Shown: positions 29,306 to 39,470 of the stretch, one piece after another | How positions within the stretch are numbered: position 1 is the stretch's first letter | Layout of the letters: each line of letters opens with the position of its first letter | The notes under the pieces: generated by a model | What the model saw: only the letters and a program-made list of their open reading frames with translations | What the model was told of the DNA's origin: nothing | Database searches by the model: none | Made by a program: the position numbers and the translations under genes | Source of the DNA: Roseomonas xinghualingensis | Lineage (GTDB): Bacteria > Pseudomonadota > Alphaproteobacteria > Acetobacterales > Acetobacteraceae | Reading direction: 5' to 3' | Assembly: GCF_025791835.1 (NCBI RefSeq) | Contig: NZ_JAOXLP010000006.1 | Coordinates: 62,001 to 126,000 of the forward strand | DNA: 64,000 nt

Positions 29306-30484
29306 TCAGGCGCCGGCCAGTTCCCGCTCCACCAGCCGCACGAGGCAGCTTGCCCCGATCGGCAGCAGGTCGTCGTTGAAGTCGTAGCGCCCGTTATGGA
29401 CCGGTGTGCGGCTGGTTTCGGATTCCCCCGCCTGGCCAAGCAGCAGGAAGCCGCCCGGCGCCTCCTGGAGCATGTAGGCGAAGTCCTCGCCCGCGGTCAG
29501 TGAGGGCAGGTCGGCCTTGATGCCGGCGGCGCCCACCACATCGGCGGCTGCCTCGGCAGCCAGGGCAGCCTGGGCGGGCGTGTTGATGGTGGGCGGATAG
29601 GAGTAGTTCAGGTCCAGTTCCAGCCGCACGCCATGGGCGGCGGCGGTGCTCTCCACCACTTGGCGGAACAGGGCGGAGAGGCGGTCATGGGTCTCGGGCC
29701 GCAGGGTGCGGATGGTGCCGCGCAGTTCCACCATTTCCGGCAGCACGATATCCGAGGTGCCGGCATGGAACTGGCCGATGCTGAGCACGGCCGTGTCATG
29801 CGGATCGGTGCGACGGCTGATCAGGGTCTGCAGTGCGTTGTAGATCTGCACGGCACAGGGCAGCGGATCGAGGCCGTTATGCGGCTCGGCGCCATGGCTG
29901 CTTTTTCCGAAGAGGCGGATGCTGAAATAGTCCACGGCGGCCAGCACGGTGCCCGGGCGGATGGCGATGGTGCCGAGCGGCATGCTGGGATGGTTGTGCA
30001 GCCCATAGACCGTGTCGCAGGGGAAGCGGGTGAAGAGACCGTCCTTCACCATTTCCAGCGCGCCGGTCAGCCCCTCCTCCGCCGGCTGAAAGATGAAATG
30101 GACGGTGCCGGGAAAGTCGCGAGTTTCGGCCAGGTGGCGGGCCGCGCCGAGCAGCATGGCGGTGTGGCCGTCATGCCCGCAGGCATGCATGGCGTTGGGG
30201 TTGGTGCTGCGATGGGCGAAGTCGTTCAGCTCCGGCATCGGCAGCGCGTCCATGTCGGCGCGGAGCCCGATGCTGCGATTGCCCGGGCGTTTGCCGCGCA
30301 GGACGCCGACGACGCCGGTTTTGCCCAGGCCCCGATGGACCTCGATTCCCCAGGATTCCAGCTTCCCGGCCACGATGCCGCTGGTGCGTATCTCCTGGAA
30401 TCCCGTTTCGGGATGCGCATGGAAGTCGCGGCGCCACTCCTGCATCTCAGGGCGCAGGGCTTCGATGGCGGCAAGGGTGGGCAT
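29306..30484 (-). CDS. M20 family amidohydrolase (hippurate hydrolase / N-acyl amino acid hydrolase type)
   Basis: This is a metal-dependent hydrolase that releases amino acids from N-acyl or similar amides. The ATG at 30484 gives 392 residues (a TTG at 30505 is an alternative). Motifs are WRRDFHAHPETGFQE, GLRADMDALPM, NAMHACGHDGHTAMLLG with the metal-binding Cys/His set, FIFQPAEEGLTGA with the catalytic Glu pair, and LHNHPSMPLG. The C-terminal AGEDFAYMLQEAPGGFLLLG also fits. The lid domain sits in the middle third. The natural substrate cannot be deduced. Confidence 0.9.
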   Translation of the reverse strand: MPTLAAIEALRPEMQEWRRDFHAHPETGFQEIRTSGIVAGKLESWGIEVHRGLGKTGVVGVLRGKRPGNRSIGLRADMDALPMPELNDFAHRSTNPNAMHACGHDGHTAMLLGAARHLAETRDFPGTVHFIFQPAEEGLTGALEMVKDGLFTRFPCDTVYGLHNHPSMPLGTIAIRPGTVLAAVDYFSIRLFGKSSHGAEPHNGLDPLPCAVQIYNALQTLISRRTDPHDTAVLSIGQFHAGTSDIVLPEMVELRGTIRTLRPETHDRLSALFRQVVESTAAAHGVRLELDLNYSYPPTINTPAQAALAAEAAADVVGAAGIKADLPSLTAGEDFAYMLQEAPGGFLLLGQAGESETSRTPVHNGRYDFNDDLLPIGASCLVRLVERELAGA

Positions 30485-30624
30485 GAGGCGGAGCTCCGGC
30501 GGCAAGGCCGGAAAGGATGCGGCGGCGATGGCCGGCCAGCAAGCGGCCCGGACGCCGGAGCGTTGCGGCGGCGTCCGCGGGCCCCTACAGCATCCGGGCG
30601 GCCTCTCGCCGCCCGGAGGATGAC

Positions 30625-30726
30625 ATGCCGATCGAGCGGGCGCTGGCCTTTATCGCCGAAAACCGGACCGGGATGGTCATCCTGGTCGTGGTCATGCTGA
30701 TCACCCTTCTCGTCCGCCGCCGCTGA
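30625..30726 (+). CDS. Small single-helix membrane protein (33 residues)
   Basis: This short reading frame is MPIERALAFIAENRTG followed by a hydrophobic stretch MVILVVVMLITLLV and a basic end RRR. That pattern fits an inner-membrane helix with the C-terminus in the cytoplasm. The ATG is preceded by GGAGGA at a good spacing, much better than at most genes nearby. It lies alone between the divergent M20 gene and the convergent GNAT gene. No family is recognised and no function is proposed. Confidence 0.5.
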   Translation: MPIERALAFIAENRTGMVILVVVMLITLLVRRR

Positions 30727-30739
30727 CGGCGGACAGGGT

Positions 30740-31261
30740 TCACCGCATGCTCTCGAAGACGAGCATGCGGTGGCCGAGATTCATGAACTCCCCGGCCCGG
30801 GTCATGCCGATATCGGCCAGAACGGCGCAGGAGGAGACATTGGTCTCCCGCGCCACGGCGATGATGCGCCGGAGGCCGGCGACATGGCCGAAGTCGAGGG
30901 CGGCCTTCGCGGCCTCCCGTGCATAGCCCCGCCCGCGGCAATGCGGCCAGAGGGCATAGCGCAGGGCGACGCCGCGGCCGTCCGGACGCTCCATCAGCCC
31001 GGCGATGCCGAGGAACTCGCCATCCTCGGTGCGGTGCACGGCCCAGGTGCCGTAGCCGCGCACCTCCCAGAAGTCGATGTCGTCCTCCAGCTCCTCAAGC
31101 GTGCGCTCAGGCGTGCGCACGCCATGCAGCATCAGCCCGAAGACGGCGGGATCCGCCTTCAGGGGGATGAGGTCGGGAAGGTTCTCCTTCCCGACCGGCA
31201 GGAGCGTCAGCCGCGGGGTGCGGACGACGCGGGACGTGACGAGCCGGCTCGCGGTCTGCAT
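30740..31261 (-). CDS. GNAT-family acetyltransferase, RimJ/RimL-like
   Basis: This is a 173-residue acyltransferase. It begins with the RimJ/RimL-type strand VVRTPRLTLLPVGKENL, and the CoA-binding region is LWPHCRGRGYAREAAKAALDFG near residues 108-130. It ends with AVLADIGMTRAGEF, typical of this branch, which acetylates protein N-termini or small amines. The target is unknown. It starts 33 bases after ettA on the same strand and may be cotranscribed with it. Confidence 0.87.
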   Translation of the reverse strand: MQTASRLVTSRVVRTPRLTLLPVGKENLPDLIPLKADPAVFGLMLHGVRTPERTLEELEDDIDFWEVRGYGTWAVHRTEDGEFLGIAGLMERPDGRGVALRYALWPHCRGRGYAREAAKAALDFGHVAGLRRIIAVARETNVSSCAVLADIGMTRAGEFMNLGHRMLVFESMR

Positions 31262-31294
31262 CGCGCTGCTACCCTTCAGGCGTCATGATGACGC

Positions 31295-32974
<1,680 letters not shown>

Positions 32975-33134
32975 TCTTGGGGGCTCCGCTGGGCAGGGGG
33001 TGTGGGCGGGCGACGCCGATGCCTTAGAGTAGATTACGCTTCCGGGGCGATTCCGCCCCTCCAGCCATCTCCTCTGCGCCGGCCTTCTACCGGTGCGGCG
33101 GCCCCGCGCCAACCGCCCCTTCCATGGAGCCGCC

Positions 33135-33710
33135 ATGCAGGACCCGATGCTCTTCACCCTGACCGTGCTGTTCATCCTCGGCACGCCGGGCTCGACCAAC
33201 ACGCTGCTGGCCACGGCGGGGGGCACGGTGGGCTTCCGCCGGGCCTTGCCGCTGGTTCCGGCGGAGGCCGGGGGCTACCTGATCACCATCCTGCTGGTCG
33301 GGCTCGCCCTGGGCCCGGCGATCGCCGGGATTCCAGCGGTGGCCACGGGGCTGCGGCTGGCGGTGGGGGCCTATCTCGCCTGGCTCGCGGTACGGCTTTG
33401 GCAGAGGGGGGCAGTGGACCTCTCGGTGGCGCCGGTCACGCCAAGGCAGGTCTTCGTGACGACGCTGCTGAACCCGAAGGCGCTGGTCTTCGCCCTGGGC
33501 GTGATCCCCTTCGGAGCAGCCGCCTGGTGGCCCTGGCTGCTGGGCTTCCTGGCGCTGCTGGTGATCGTGGCGGTGAGTTGGATCGGGCTGGGCGCCCTGC
33601 TGGGCCGTGCCGCCGGCGCCGCGGGGCAGGCCGGGCTGGTGCCGCGCATCGGGGCGGCGGCCGTCGGCTGCTTCGCGGTCCTGCTGGTCCTGGGGCCGCT
33701 GCTGCGCTGA
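33135..33710 (+). CDS. LysE-family transporter
   Basis: This is a 191-residue membrane protein of the LysE/RhtB superfamily, divergent from ettA. The ATG at 33135 gives MQDPMLFTLTVLFILGTPGSTN. GTPGSTN takes the place of the usual SPGP signature. Later segments RLAVGAYLAWLAVRLW and FVTTLLNPKALVFALGVIPFG match the family. About six helices are predicted. It is distinct from the first LysE gene in the window. The substrate is unknown; export of amino acids or related compounds is the family norm. Confidence 0.82.
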   Translation: MQDPMLFTLTVLFILGTPGSTNTLLATAGGTVGFRRALPLVPAEAGGYLITILLVGLALGPAIAGIPAVATGLRLAVGAYLAWLAVRLWQRGAVDLSVAPVTPRQVFVTTLLNPKALVFALGVIPFGAAAWWPWLLGFLALLVIVAVSWIGLGALLGRAAGAAGQAGLVPRIGAAAVGCFAVLLVLGPLLR

Positions 33711-33746
33711 AGGGGCGCCCAGGCCGGGCGCCCCCCTTTCGCTGGA

Positions 33747-34433
33747 TCAACCGGGGCCGCGATCCCGGCCCGGGCCACGATCGTCGTGGCCTCCCGGCCC
33801 CCGGCCATGGTCGGGACCCCGCTCAGGTCCCCGGTCAGGCCCCCGGTCCGGGCCGCGCTCAGGCGCCCGGGCGGGTCCCCGATCAGGCCCTCGGTCCGGG
33901 CCCCGATCCGGGCCGCGGTTCCACTCGGGCGGCGGATCGCGCCGGTCGGACCGGCGGTCATCGGGGCCACCCCGCCGATCCGGGCCAGGGCTGGGATGCT
34001 GAGCGCGCGGGGGCTCGCGGAAGGCGGCACGGGGCGGCGGCGGGCCACCCCAGCGGTCACGGTCGGCATACCAGGAGCGGCCACGGTAATGGCTGCCCCA
34101 GTAGTCACCGAAGCTGAAGGTGACGACCGGCAGGCCGACGCGCGGCGCGTATTGCGGCAGCGGCACCCGGCGGTTCTCATGGAGGTACTGCAGGTAGTTG
34201 GCCGAGACCCAGCCGCGTACCCGGCCGAAGCCGACATCGCACCAGCTGTAGCCCTCCAGGCAGCCGATGATCTCGACCCGGGTGCCAGCCGGAACCACCG
34301 TCACCTGCGGGTAATTCGTGCCGGGACCGGCGCGAAGATTGACATTGCCTGTGGCGAAGCCAGGGGCGGCCGAAGCCGGGTTGGCGAGCGCCAGGAGCAG
34401 GGCGCCAGCGGCCGGGATGGCAGCGTATCGCAT
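33747..34433 (-). CDS. Exported SH3-domain protein with RGPD-repeat tail
   Basis: This is a 228-residue exported protein. The ATG at 34433 follows an AGGAGG ribosome site. A signal peptide (AAIPAAGALLLALANPASA) is followed by a bacterial SH3 domain: VNLRAGPGTNYPQVTVVPAGTRVEIIGC and WCDVGFGRVRGWVSANYLQ. Such domains usually bind peptidoglycan or peptides in the periplasm. The second half is disordered, rich in Arg, Gly, Pro and Asp, and ends in near-perfect RGPD tetrapeptide repeats. The role is unknown. Confidence 0.85.
   Translation of the reverse strand: MRYAAIPAAGALLLALANPASAAPGFATGNVNLRAGPGTNYPQVTVVPAGTRVEIIGCLEGYSWCDVGFGRVRGWVSANYLQYLHENRRVPLPQYAPRVGLPVVTFSFGDYWGSHYRGRSWYADRDRWGGPPPPRAAFREPPRAQHPSPGPDRRGGPDDRRSDRRDPPPEWNRGPDRGPDRGPDRGPARAPERGPDRGPDRGPERGPDHGRGPGGHDDRGPGRDRGPG
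33750..33917 (-). repeat. 12-base tandem repeats encoding RGPD
   Basis: The last ~56 codons of the SH3-protein gene repeat a 12-base unit encoding Arg-Gly-Pro-Asp, with Ala, Glu and His variants. It is a GC-rich array prone to slippage in units that keep the frame. Confidence 0.8.
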
Positions 34434-34498
34434 CCGGGTTCCTCCTGCGGTTGCGTTGGGGGTCAACGTCCTATCGCTGGAGGCGATGAGAGGCAGGA

Positions 34499-34957
34499 TT
34501 ATGGCGCCCCCGGGGCGCGTTTGCGCAGCGGGCGGGCCAGATTCCCGCCGGCCGCCATGAAACCAAGGGCTTGAAGGAAAGCCGTTCCGCCCTCCTCTTT
34601 CTCAGGCGGCGTGGCCTCCAGCAGGTTGCATCCGGCGGCACGGGCGGCCTGGGCACCGGCCTTGATGAGGAGGCGGCCGATGCCGTTGCGGCGCTCCTCC
34701 TCCGCCACCGTCAGGGCGGTGATGCGGGCCAGGGGGCGCTCGGCGGTGAGGCTGGGGTACCAACTCAGGGCGATCACGCCGATGGCGGCGCCGTTCCAGC
34801 CGGTGGCGACCAGCACGGTGCTGGCGGGGTCCCGCGCCATGGCCTCCAGCCGCTCGGCCATCTGGCGGGCCGTGCCGCCGAGCAGGGCGGCCAGATCGGC
34901 GGAATCGGCCGGCAGGGCGGCGCGAAGATCGACCCCATAGCGGGTTCCGGTTGCCAT
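34499..34957 (-). CDS. GNAT-family acetyltransferase
   Basis: This is a 152-residue acyltransferase. The ATG at 34957 has a good ribosome site (AAAGGAC). The acceptor-side N-terminus is VDLRAALPADSADLAALL, and the core strand and CoA loop are ITALTVAEEERRNGIGRLLIKAGAQAA near residues 85-110. It ends QALGFMAAGGNLARPL. This arrangement (VxxxxRxxGxG/A-like VAEEERRNGIG) is canonical. It is divergent from the OsmC gene. The substrate is unknown. Confidence 0.85.
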   Translation of the reverse strand: MATGTRYGVDLRAALPADSADLAALLGGTARQMAERLEAMARDPASTVLVATGWNGAAIGVIALSWYPSLTAERPLARITALTVAEEERRNGIGRLLIKAGAQAARAAGCNLLEATPPEKEEGGTAFLQALGFMAAGGNLARPLRKRAPGAP

Positions 34958-35047
34958 TCGGTCCTTTCGGTAACAGCTGTGCTCCACCCGCGTTGGGGCG
35001 GGGGACGGCGGGCTGGCCGCCGATGATGGATAAAATGGGAGTGGGTG

Positions 35048-35473
35048 ATGAAGAAGCACGGTTCCGCCACCTGGCAAGGTGGGTTGAAGGATGGGCGCGG
35101 CACGATCTCGACCGAGAGCGGAGCGCTGGATGCAAGGCCCTATGGCTTCGCCATGCGCTTCGAGGGCGTGAAGGGCACCAATCCCGAAGAACTGATCGGC
35201 GCCGCCCATGCGGGCTGCTTCACCATGGCGCTGTCCAATATCCTCGGCCAGGCCGGACTGACGGCGGAGCGGATGGAGACCAAGGCCGATGTCACGCTCG
35301 ACAAGGTGGGCGAGGGCTTCGAGATCACCAAGGTTCACCTGACCCTGCGCGCCAGGGTACCGGGCGCCGATGATGCGAAATTCCAGGAACTGGCCGCCAA
35401 GGCGAAGGCCGGCTGCCCCGTCTCCAAGGTGCTGAAGGCGGAGATTTCGCTGGACGCGACGCTGGAGAGCTGA
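35048..35473 (+). CDS. OsmC-family peroxiredoxin
   Basis: OsmC-type proteins are cytosolic thiol peroxidases that reduce organic hydroperoxides. This one has 141 residues. The first catalytic cysteine is in GAAHAGCFTMALSNIL (about residue 57) and the second in KAKAGCPVSKVLKA (about residue 123). The N-terminus MKKHGSATWQGGLKDGRGTIS matches the OsmC subgroup rather than Ohr. The ATG at 35048 is favoured over the GTG three bases earlier. Regulation is not evident from the sequence. Confidence 0.93.
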   Translation: MKKHGSATWQGGLKDGRGTISTESGALDARPYGFAMRFEGVKGTNPEELIGAAHAGCFTMALSNILGQAGLTAERMETKADVTLDKVGEGFEITKVHLTLRARVPGADDAKFQELAAKAKAGCPVSKVLKAEISLDATLES

Positions 35474-35555
35474 GCCCCCGCGCCTCGCGCCGCCTTTGCT
35501 TGACAGGGCGGCGCGGGGTTCGTGGCATGGACGCATCGATCCGGGAGAGTCCTCG

Positions 35556-37154
35556 ATGACGACGCGTCGTGCCCTTCTTGGTGCCGCGGGGGCCGCAGGG
35601 GCGGCCGGGCTGGTTTCCGCCCCCGCCATTGCCCAGGGGGATGCCGCGCACACGCTGCGCTTCATCCCGCAGGCGGATGTGACGGTGATCGATCCGCTCT
35701 CCACCACCTCCTATGCCGTGCGCAACCACGGGCACATGTGCTGGGACACGCTCTATGGGCTGGATGCGGATTACCGGCCGCAGCCGCAGCTCGCCGAAGG
35801 GCATGTGGTGGCGGATGACGGGCGGCGCTGGACCTTCACGCTCCGCGACGGACCGACCTTCCATGACGGGGAGAAGATCCGCGCCGCGGATGCCGTGGCC
35901 TCCATCCGGCGCTGGATGGTGCGGGACACGCATGGGCAGACGCTCGCCGCGCGGAGGGAGGAGATCCGCGCGCTGGACGACCGGCGCTTCGAGATCCGGC
36001 TGAAGCGGCCCTTCGGTGTGATGCTGGACGCGCTGGGCAAGGCATCCTCCTACCCTTGCTTCATCATGCCGGAGCGCTTCGCCAGCCTGCCGGCCACGAC
36101 CCCGCTGACGGAGATCGTCGGTTCCGGCCCCTATCGCTTCGTGGCGGAGGAACGGCGCGCGGGCGCGCAGGTGGTGTACCGGAAATATGACCGCTACGTG
36201 CCGACGCCGGTGGGTACGCCGGGTGTGACCGCGGGCCCGAAGCTCGCCCATTTCGAGCGGATGGAGTGGCGCCACATCCCCGATCCCAGCACGGCGGCGG
36301 CGGCGCTGCAGTCGGGCGAGATCGATGTCTGGGAGCGCATGCACAATGATCTGCGCTCCGTACTCGCGCGGCGGCGGGATGTCGTGCTGGACCGGGTGGA
36401 GACCAGCGGCACGGTGGTGATGCTGCGGCCCAACCACCTGCACCCACCCTTCGACGATCCGGCCGTACGCCGGGCCGTGTGGCCGGCCTTGGCGCAGGCC
36501 GATTTCATGCAGTCGATCATGGGGAATGACCGCTCGCTGTGGCGGGACGGTGTGGGGTGCTTCCCGCCCGGCACGGCGCTGGCGTCCGATGAAGGGCTTT
36601 CCGTGCTGACCGGGCCACGCGACCTGAACGCCGCAAAGGCCGCCCTGGCCGCCACCGGCAAGGCGGGCGCGAAGGTGGTGGTGCTGGATCCTGCGGACCA
36701 GCCGAACAACAATGCCCTCACCCTCGTGGCCATCGACATGCTGCGGAAGATGGGTTTCGAGGTGGAGGACGCCGTCTCGGATTGGGGCACGCTGCTGCAG
36801 CGGCGCGGCAACAAGGCGCCGCCGGCCCAGGGCGGGTGGAATGCCGTGGTGGTGCTGTTCGGCGGGGACGACCTCTCCAACCCCGGCGGGCATCCGCTGC
36901 TGCGGGCCAATGGGCAGGATGCCTGGTTCGGCTGGCCCAGCAGCCCCCGGCTTGAGGCGCTGCGCAACGAATGGCTGGAGGCGCCCGATGTGGAAGCCCA
37001 AAAGCGCATCGGCCAGGCCATCCAGGCGCAATTCATGCAGGACGTGCCCTATTGGCCCCTGGGCCAGTACTTCATCGACTGCGCCCATCGGCGGGGGCTG
37101 AACATCGGCCGGCGGGGCATGATGCTGCCGTTGAACCTGCGCCGGGAGGCCTGA
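35556..37154 (+). CDS. ABC transporter substrate-binding protein, family 5 (peptide/nickel type)
   Basis: This is a periplasmic binding protein of the oligopeptide/dipeptide group. From the ATG at 35556 it has 532 residues with a twin-arginine-like signal (TTRRALLGAAGAAG, cleavage near AIAQG). Mature-part motifs include GLDADYRPQPQLAEGHVVAD, WTFTLRDGPTFHDGEKIRAADAV and IVGSGPYRFV. No permease or ATPase genes are next to it, so it is an orphan or pairs with a distant transporter. The ligand cannot be inferred, though an aminopeptidase gene follows. Confidence 0.9.
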   Translation: MTTRRALLGAAGAAGAAGLVSAPAIAQGDAAHTLRFIPQADVTVIDPLSTTSYAVRNHGHMCWDTLYGLDADYRPQPQLAEGHVVADDGRRWTFTLRDGPTFHDGEKIRAADAVASIRRWMVRDTHGQTLAARREEIRALDDRRFEIRLKRPFGVMLDALGKASSYPCFIMPERFASLPATTPLTEIVGSGPYRFVAEERRAGAQVVYRKYDRYVPTPVGTPGVTAGPKLAHFERMEWRHIPDPSTAAAALQSGEIDVWERMHNDLRSVLARRRDVVLDRVETSGTVVMLRPNHLHPPFDDPAVRRAVWPALAQADFMQSIMGNDRSLWRDGVGCFPPGTALASDEGLSVLTGPRDLNAAKAALAATGKAGAKVVVLDPADQPNNNALTLVAIDMLRKMGFEVEDAVSDWGTLLQRRGNKAPPAQGGWNAVVVLFGGDDLSNPGGHPLLRANGQDAWFGWPSSPRLEALRNEWLEAPDVEAQKRIGQAIQAQFMQDVPYWPLGQYFIDCAHRRGLNIGRRGMMLPLNLRREA

Positions 37155-37180
37155 TTTCGGGCCCCTCCCCCTTGCCCCGC

Positions 37181-37212
37181 CCTGTCCCGGCTTCGATCTT
37201 GGCCGGGACAGG
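37181..37212 (+). promoter_or_regulatory. Hairpin that overlaps the Shine-Dalgarno of the M29 gene
   Basis: CCTGTCCCGGC (37181-37191) pairs perfectly with GCCGGGACAGG (37202-37212). The ribosome site AGGAG occupies 37210-37214, so its first three bases lie in the stem. It may act as a weak terminator of the upstream gene, as a translational brake, or both. Confidence 0.45.
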
Positions 37213-37222
37213 AGATTTGACC

Positions 37223-38488
37223 ATGGACCTCGCCCCCTCCCCCGCCCCCCTTACTTCCGGCAACCTTTCCGACGAGGCGCGCCTCGACCGGCTGGCGGAG
37301 TTGGCCGTGAAGGTGGGGCTCGGGCTGGTACCGGGGCAGGAGCTGATGATGACGGCGCCGGTGGAGGCGCTGCCCCTGGCCCGGCTGATCACCGAACATG
37401 CCTACAAGGCTGGCGCCACGCTGGTGACGACCATCTTCTCGGACGAGAAGTCTGCCCTGCTGCGTTACGAGCACGCCCGGGACGAGAGCTTCGATGTGGC
37501 GGCCGGCTGGCTCTATGAAGGCATGGCCTCGGCTTTCCGTGGCGGCGCGGCCCGGCTCGCCATCGTGGGGGCGGACCCCTCGCTGCTCTCGGCGCAGGAC
37601 CCGGCCAAGGTGGCGCGGGCCAACAAGGCGCTCTCCCGCGCCTATCGCCCGGCGCTGGACCTGATCACGGACGGCTACATCAACTGGACCCTGGTGCCCT
37701 TCGCGCATCCGGCCTGGGCGCAGGCAGTCTTCCCCGATGCAGCGCCGGACGAGGCGGTGAAGAAGCTGTGGGACGCGATCTACTCGATCACCCGCGTGGA
37801 TGCGCAGGACCCGATCGCCGCCTGGGCCGTGCATAACGCCAATCTCAAGGCTCGGCAGGAGCGGCTGAACCAGCAGCGCTTCCACTCCCTGCATTTCCGC
37901 GGGCCGGGCACGGACCTGATCGTCGGGCTGGCCGATGGCCATGCCTGGATGGGCGGGGCGAGCCACGCCAAGAACGGCGTGTACGGCAACCCGAACATCC
38001 CGACGGAGGAGGTGTTCACCACCCCGCACCGGGCGCGCACCCAGGGCTATGTCTCGGCCACCAAGCCGCTCTCGTACCAGGGCACGCTGATCGACGGCAT
38101 CCGCGTGCGCTTCGAGGCAGGCGCGATCGTCGAGGCCCATGCCACGCGCGGCCAGGCTGTGCTGGAGCAGATGATCTCCACCGATGCCGGCGCGCGGCAG
38201 CTGGGCGAGGTGGCGCTGGTGCCCAGCTCCAACCCTATCGCGCGGAGCGGCATCCTCTTCCTTAACACGCTGTTCGACGAGAACGCGGCCAGCCACATCG
38301 CGCTCGGCCAGGCCTACAGCAAGTGCTTCGTGCAGGAGTTCTCCGAGGAGGAGCTGGTGGCGCGCGGCGCCAATCGCAGCCTGATCCATGTGGACTGGAT
38401 GATCGGATCGCCGGAGGTGGAGGTGGATGGGCTCGACGAGGCCGGCAATGCCACGCCGGTGATGCGCCGCGGCGAATGGGTGGACTGA
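37223..38488 (+). CDS. M29 family aminopeptidase
   Basis: This is a two-metal aminopeptidase of the AmpS/PepS (thermophilic aminopeptidase) family, cytosolic, with broad removal of N-terminal residues. The ATG at 37223 gives 421 residues. Family motifs are FHSLHFRGPGTDLIVGLAD, NIPTEEVFTTPHRARTQGYV (metal-binding Glu and His), GEVALVPSSNPIARSG and NRSLIHVDWMIGSPEVEVDG. It follows the peptide-type binding protein on the same strand, which suggests peptide utilisation, though that link is inferred. Confidence 0.93.
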   Translation: MDLAPSPAPLTSGNLSDEARLDRLAELAVKVGLGLVPGQELMMTAPVEALPLARLITEHAYKAGATLVTTIFSDEKSALLRYEHARDESFDVAAGWLYEGMASAFRGGAARLAIVGADPSLLSAQDPAKVARANKALSRAYRPALDLITDGYINWTLVPFAHPAWAQAVFPDAAPDEAVKKLWDAIYSITRVDAQDPIAAWAVHNANLKARQERLNQQRFHSLHFRGPGTDLIVGLADGHAWMGGASHAKNGVYGNPNIPTEEVFTTPHRARTQGYVSATKPLSYQGTLIDGIRVRFEAGAIVEAHATRGQAVLEQMISTDAGARQLGEVALVPSSNPIARSGILFLNTLFDENAASHIALGQAYSKCFVQEFSEEELVARGANRSLIHVDWMIGSPEVEVDGLDEAGNATPVMRRGEWVD

Positions 38489-38558
38489 CCACCCGCGCTC
38501 CCGGCGGCCCAGGCCGTGCCGGGTGACGAAGGCGCCGCGACGTCGTAAGGGGCTGCCC

Positions 38559-38927
38559 ATGCGCCGCTTGCGGACCGGCTTCGCGCGCCTTCTCGCTCTG
38601 CTGCTGATGTTCCAGGGGGCATCGGCGATGGAGCCGCATGCCCAGGCCATGACGGCGCTGGGCCGCGCCATGGTGGTGGAGCTGTGCAGCGCGCATGGCA
38701 TCCGCACCGTGGTGCTGGGCGAGGACGGGCAGCCGCTGGACCAGCAGGAGGCGCCGGATTGCTGCGCCCCCTGCCTGATGCCCGTGGCCGCGCCGCCGCC
38801 GGTCTCGATGCTGCCACCGCGGTCCGTCTCCTTCGCATTGGTCGTGACATCGCCGGGGCGGCCGGGCCTGCCGCCGCTGCCACCCCGTGCCCCTCCGCAG
38901 CAGCCGAGGGCGCCGCCCATCACCTGA
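38559..38927 (+). CDS. DUF2946-like small exported/membrane protein
   Basis: This is a 122-residue protein with an N-terminal hydrophobic segment (TGFARLLALLLMFQGASA). A cysteine-rich patch follows, LCSAHGIRTVVL and DCCAPCLMPVA, then a Pro-rich tail. The layout resembles DUF2946 proteins, which commonly sit beside copper genes. The assignment rests on the Cys pattern and on the PCu(A)C and YcnI genes that follow. The start is the ATG at 38559 after AAGGGG; an earlier ATG at 38523 adds a basic leader and is possible. Confidence 0.6.
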   Translation: MRRLRTGFARLLALLLMFQGASAMEPHAQAMTALGRAMVVELCSAHGIRTVVLGEDGQPLDQQEAPDCCAPCLMPVAAPPPVSMLPPRSVSFALVVTSPGRPGLPPLPPRAPPQQPRAPPIT

Positions 38928-38989
38928 TCCGTCTCCCACCCTTCATGACACGGGCGCCTTGCGCGTCCATTCCGGGATTCGATCAGATC

Positions 38990-39454
38990 ATGACCATTCA
39001 CCGTCGCGGGCTGGCCGCGCTGGGCGCCCTTGCCTTCGTTCTTCCCGCCGCCGCCCAGCCTTCCGGCATCGTTGTCGAGCAGCCCTGGGCCCGCGCGGCC
39101 CTGCAGGGCGGCACCGGGGGCGCCTTCCTGACTCTCCGCAACACCGGGAGCCAGCCGGACCGCCTCATCTCCGCTTCCACGCCCCTCGCCCGCAGCACCG
39201 AGATCCATGAGACGGTGCGCGACGGCGACGTGATGCGCATGCGCCCTGTCCCCGCCCTTGAAGTGCCCCCAGGCGGGACCGTGACGCTGCGGCCGGGCGG
39301 GGCGCATGTGATGATGATGGGGCTGACCCAGGCGCTGCGCCCGGGCACCACGCTGCCCCTCACCCTTACCTTCGAGCGGGCCGGCACCGTGCAGGTGCAG
39401 GTGGCCGTGCAGGCCGCCGGCGCCGCCCGCCCCGCCGCCCATCACCACCACTGA
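38990..39454 (+). CDS. PCu(A)C periplasmic copper chaperone
   Basis: PCu(A)C proteins carry Cu(I) in the periplasm and help metallate the CuA centre of cytochrome oxidase. This one has 154 residues with a signal peptide ending AAAQP. The copper motif HX10MX21HXM is exact: His73, Met84, His106 and Met108. A C-terminal HHHH may add metal affinity. It lies between a DUF2946-like gene and a YcnI-like gene, a recurring copper-handling set. There is no sco or cytochrome oxidase gene nearby. Confidence 0.92.
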   Translation: MTIHRRGLAALGALAFVLPAAAQPSGIVVEQPWARAALQGGTGGAFLTLRNTGSQPDRLISASTPLARSTEIHETVRDGDVMRMRPVPALEVPPGGTVTLRPGGAHVMMMGLTQALRPGTTLPLTLTFERAGTVQVQVAVQAAGAARPAAHHHH

Positions 39455-39470
39455 GCGGAAGGCCAGGACC

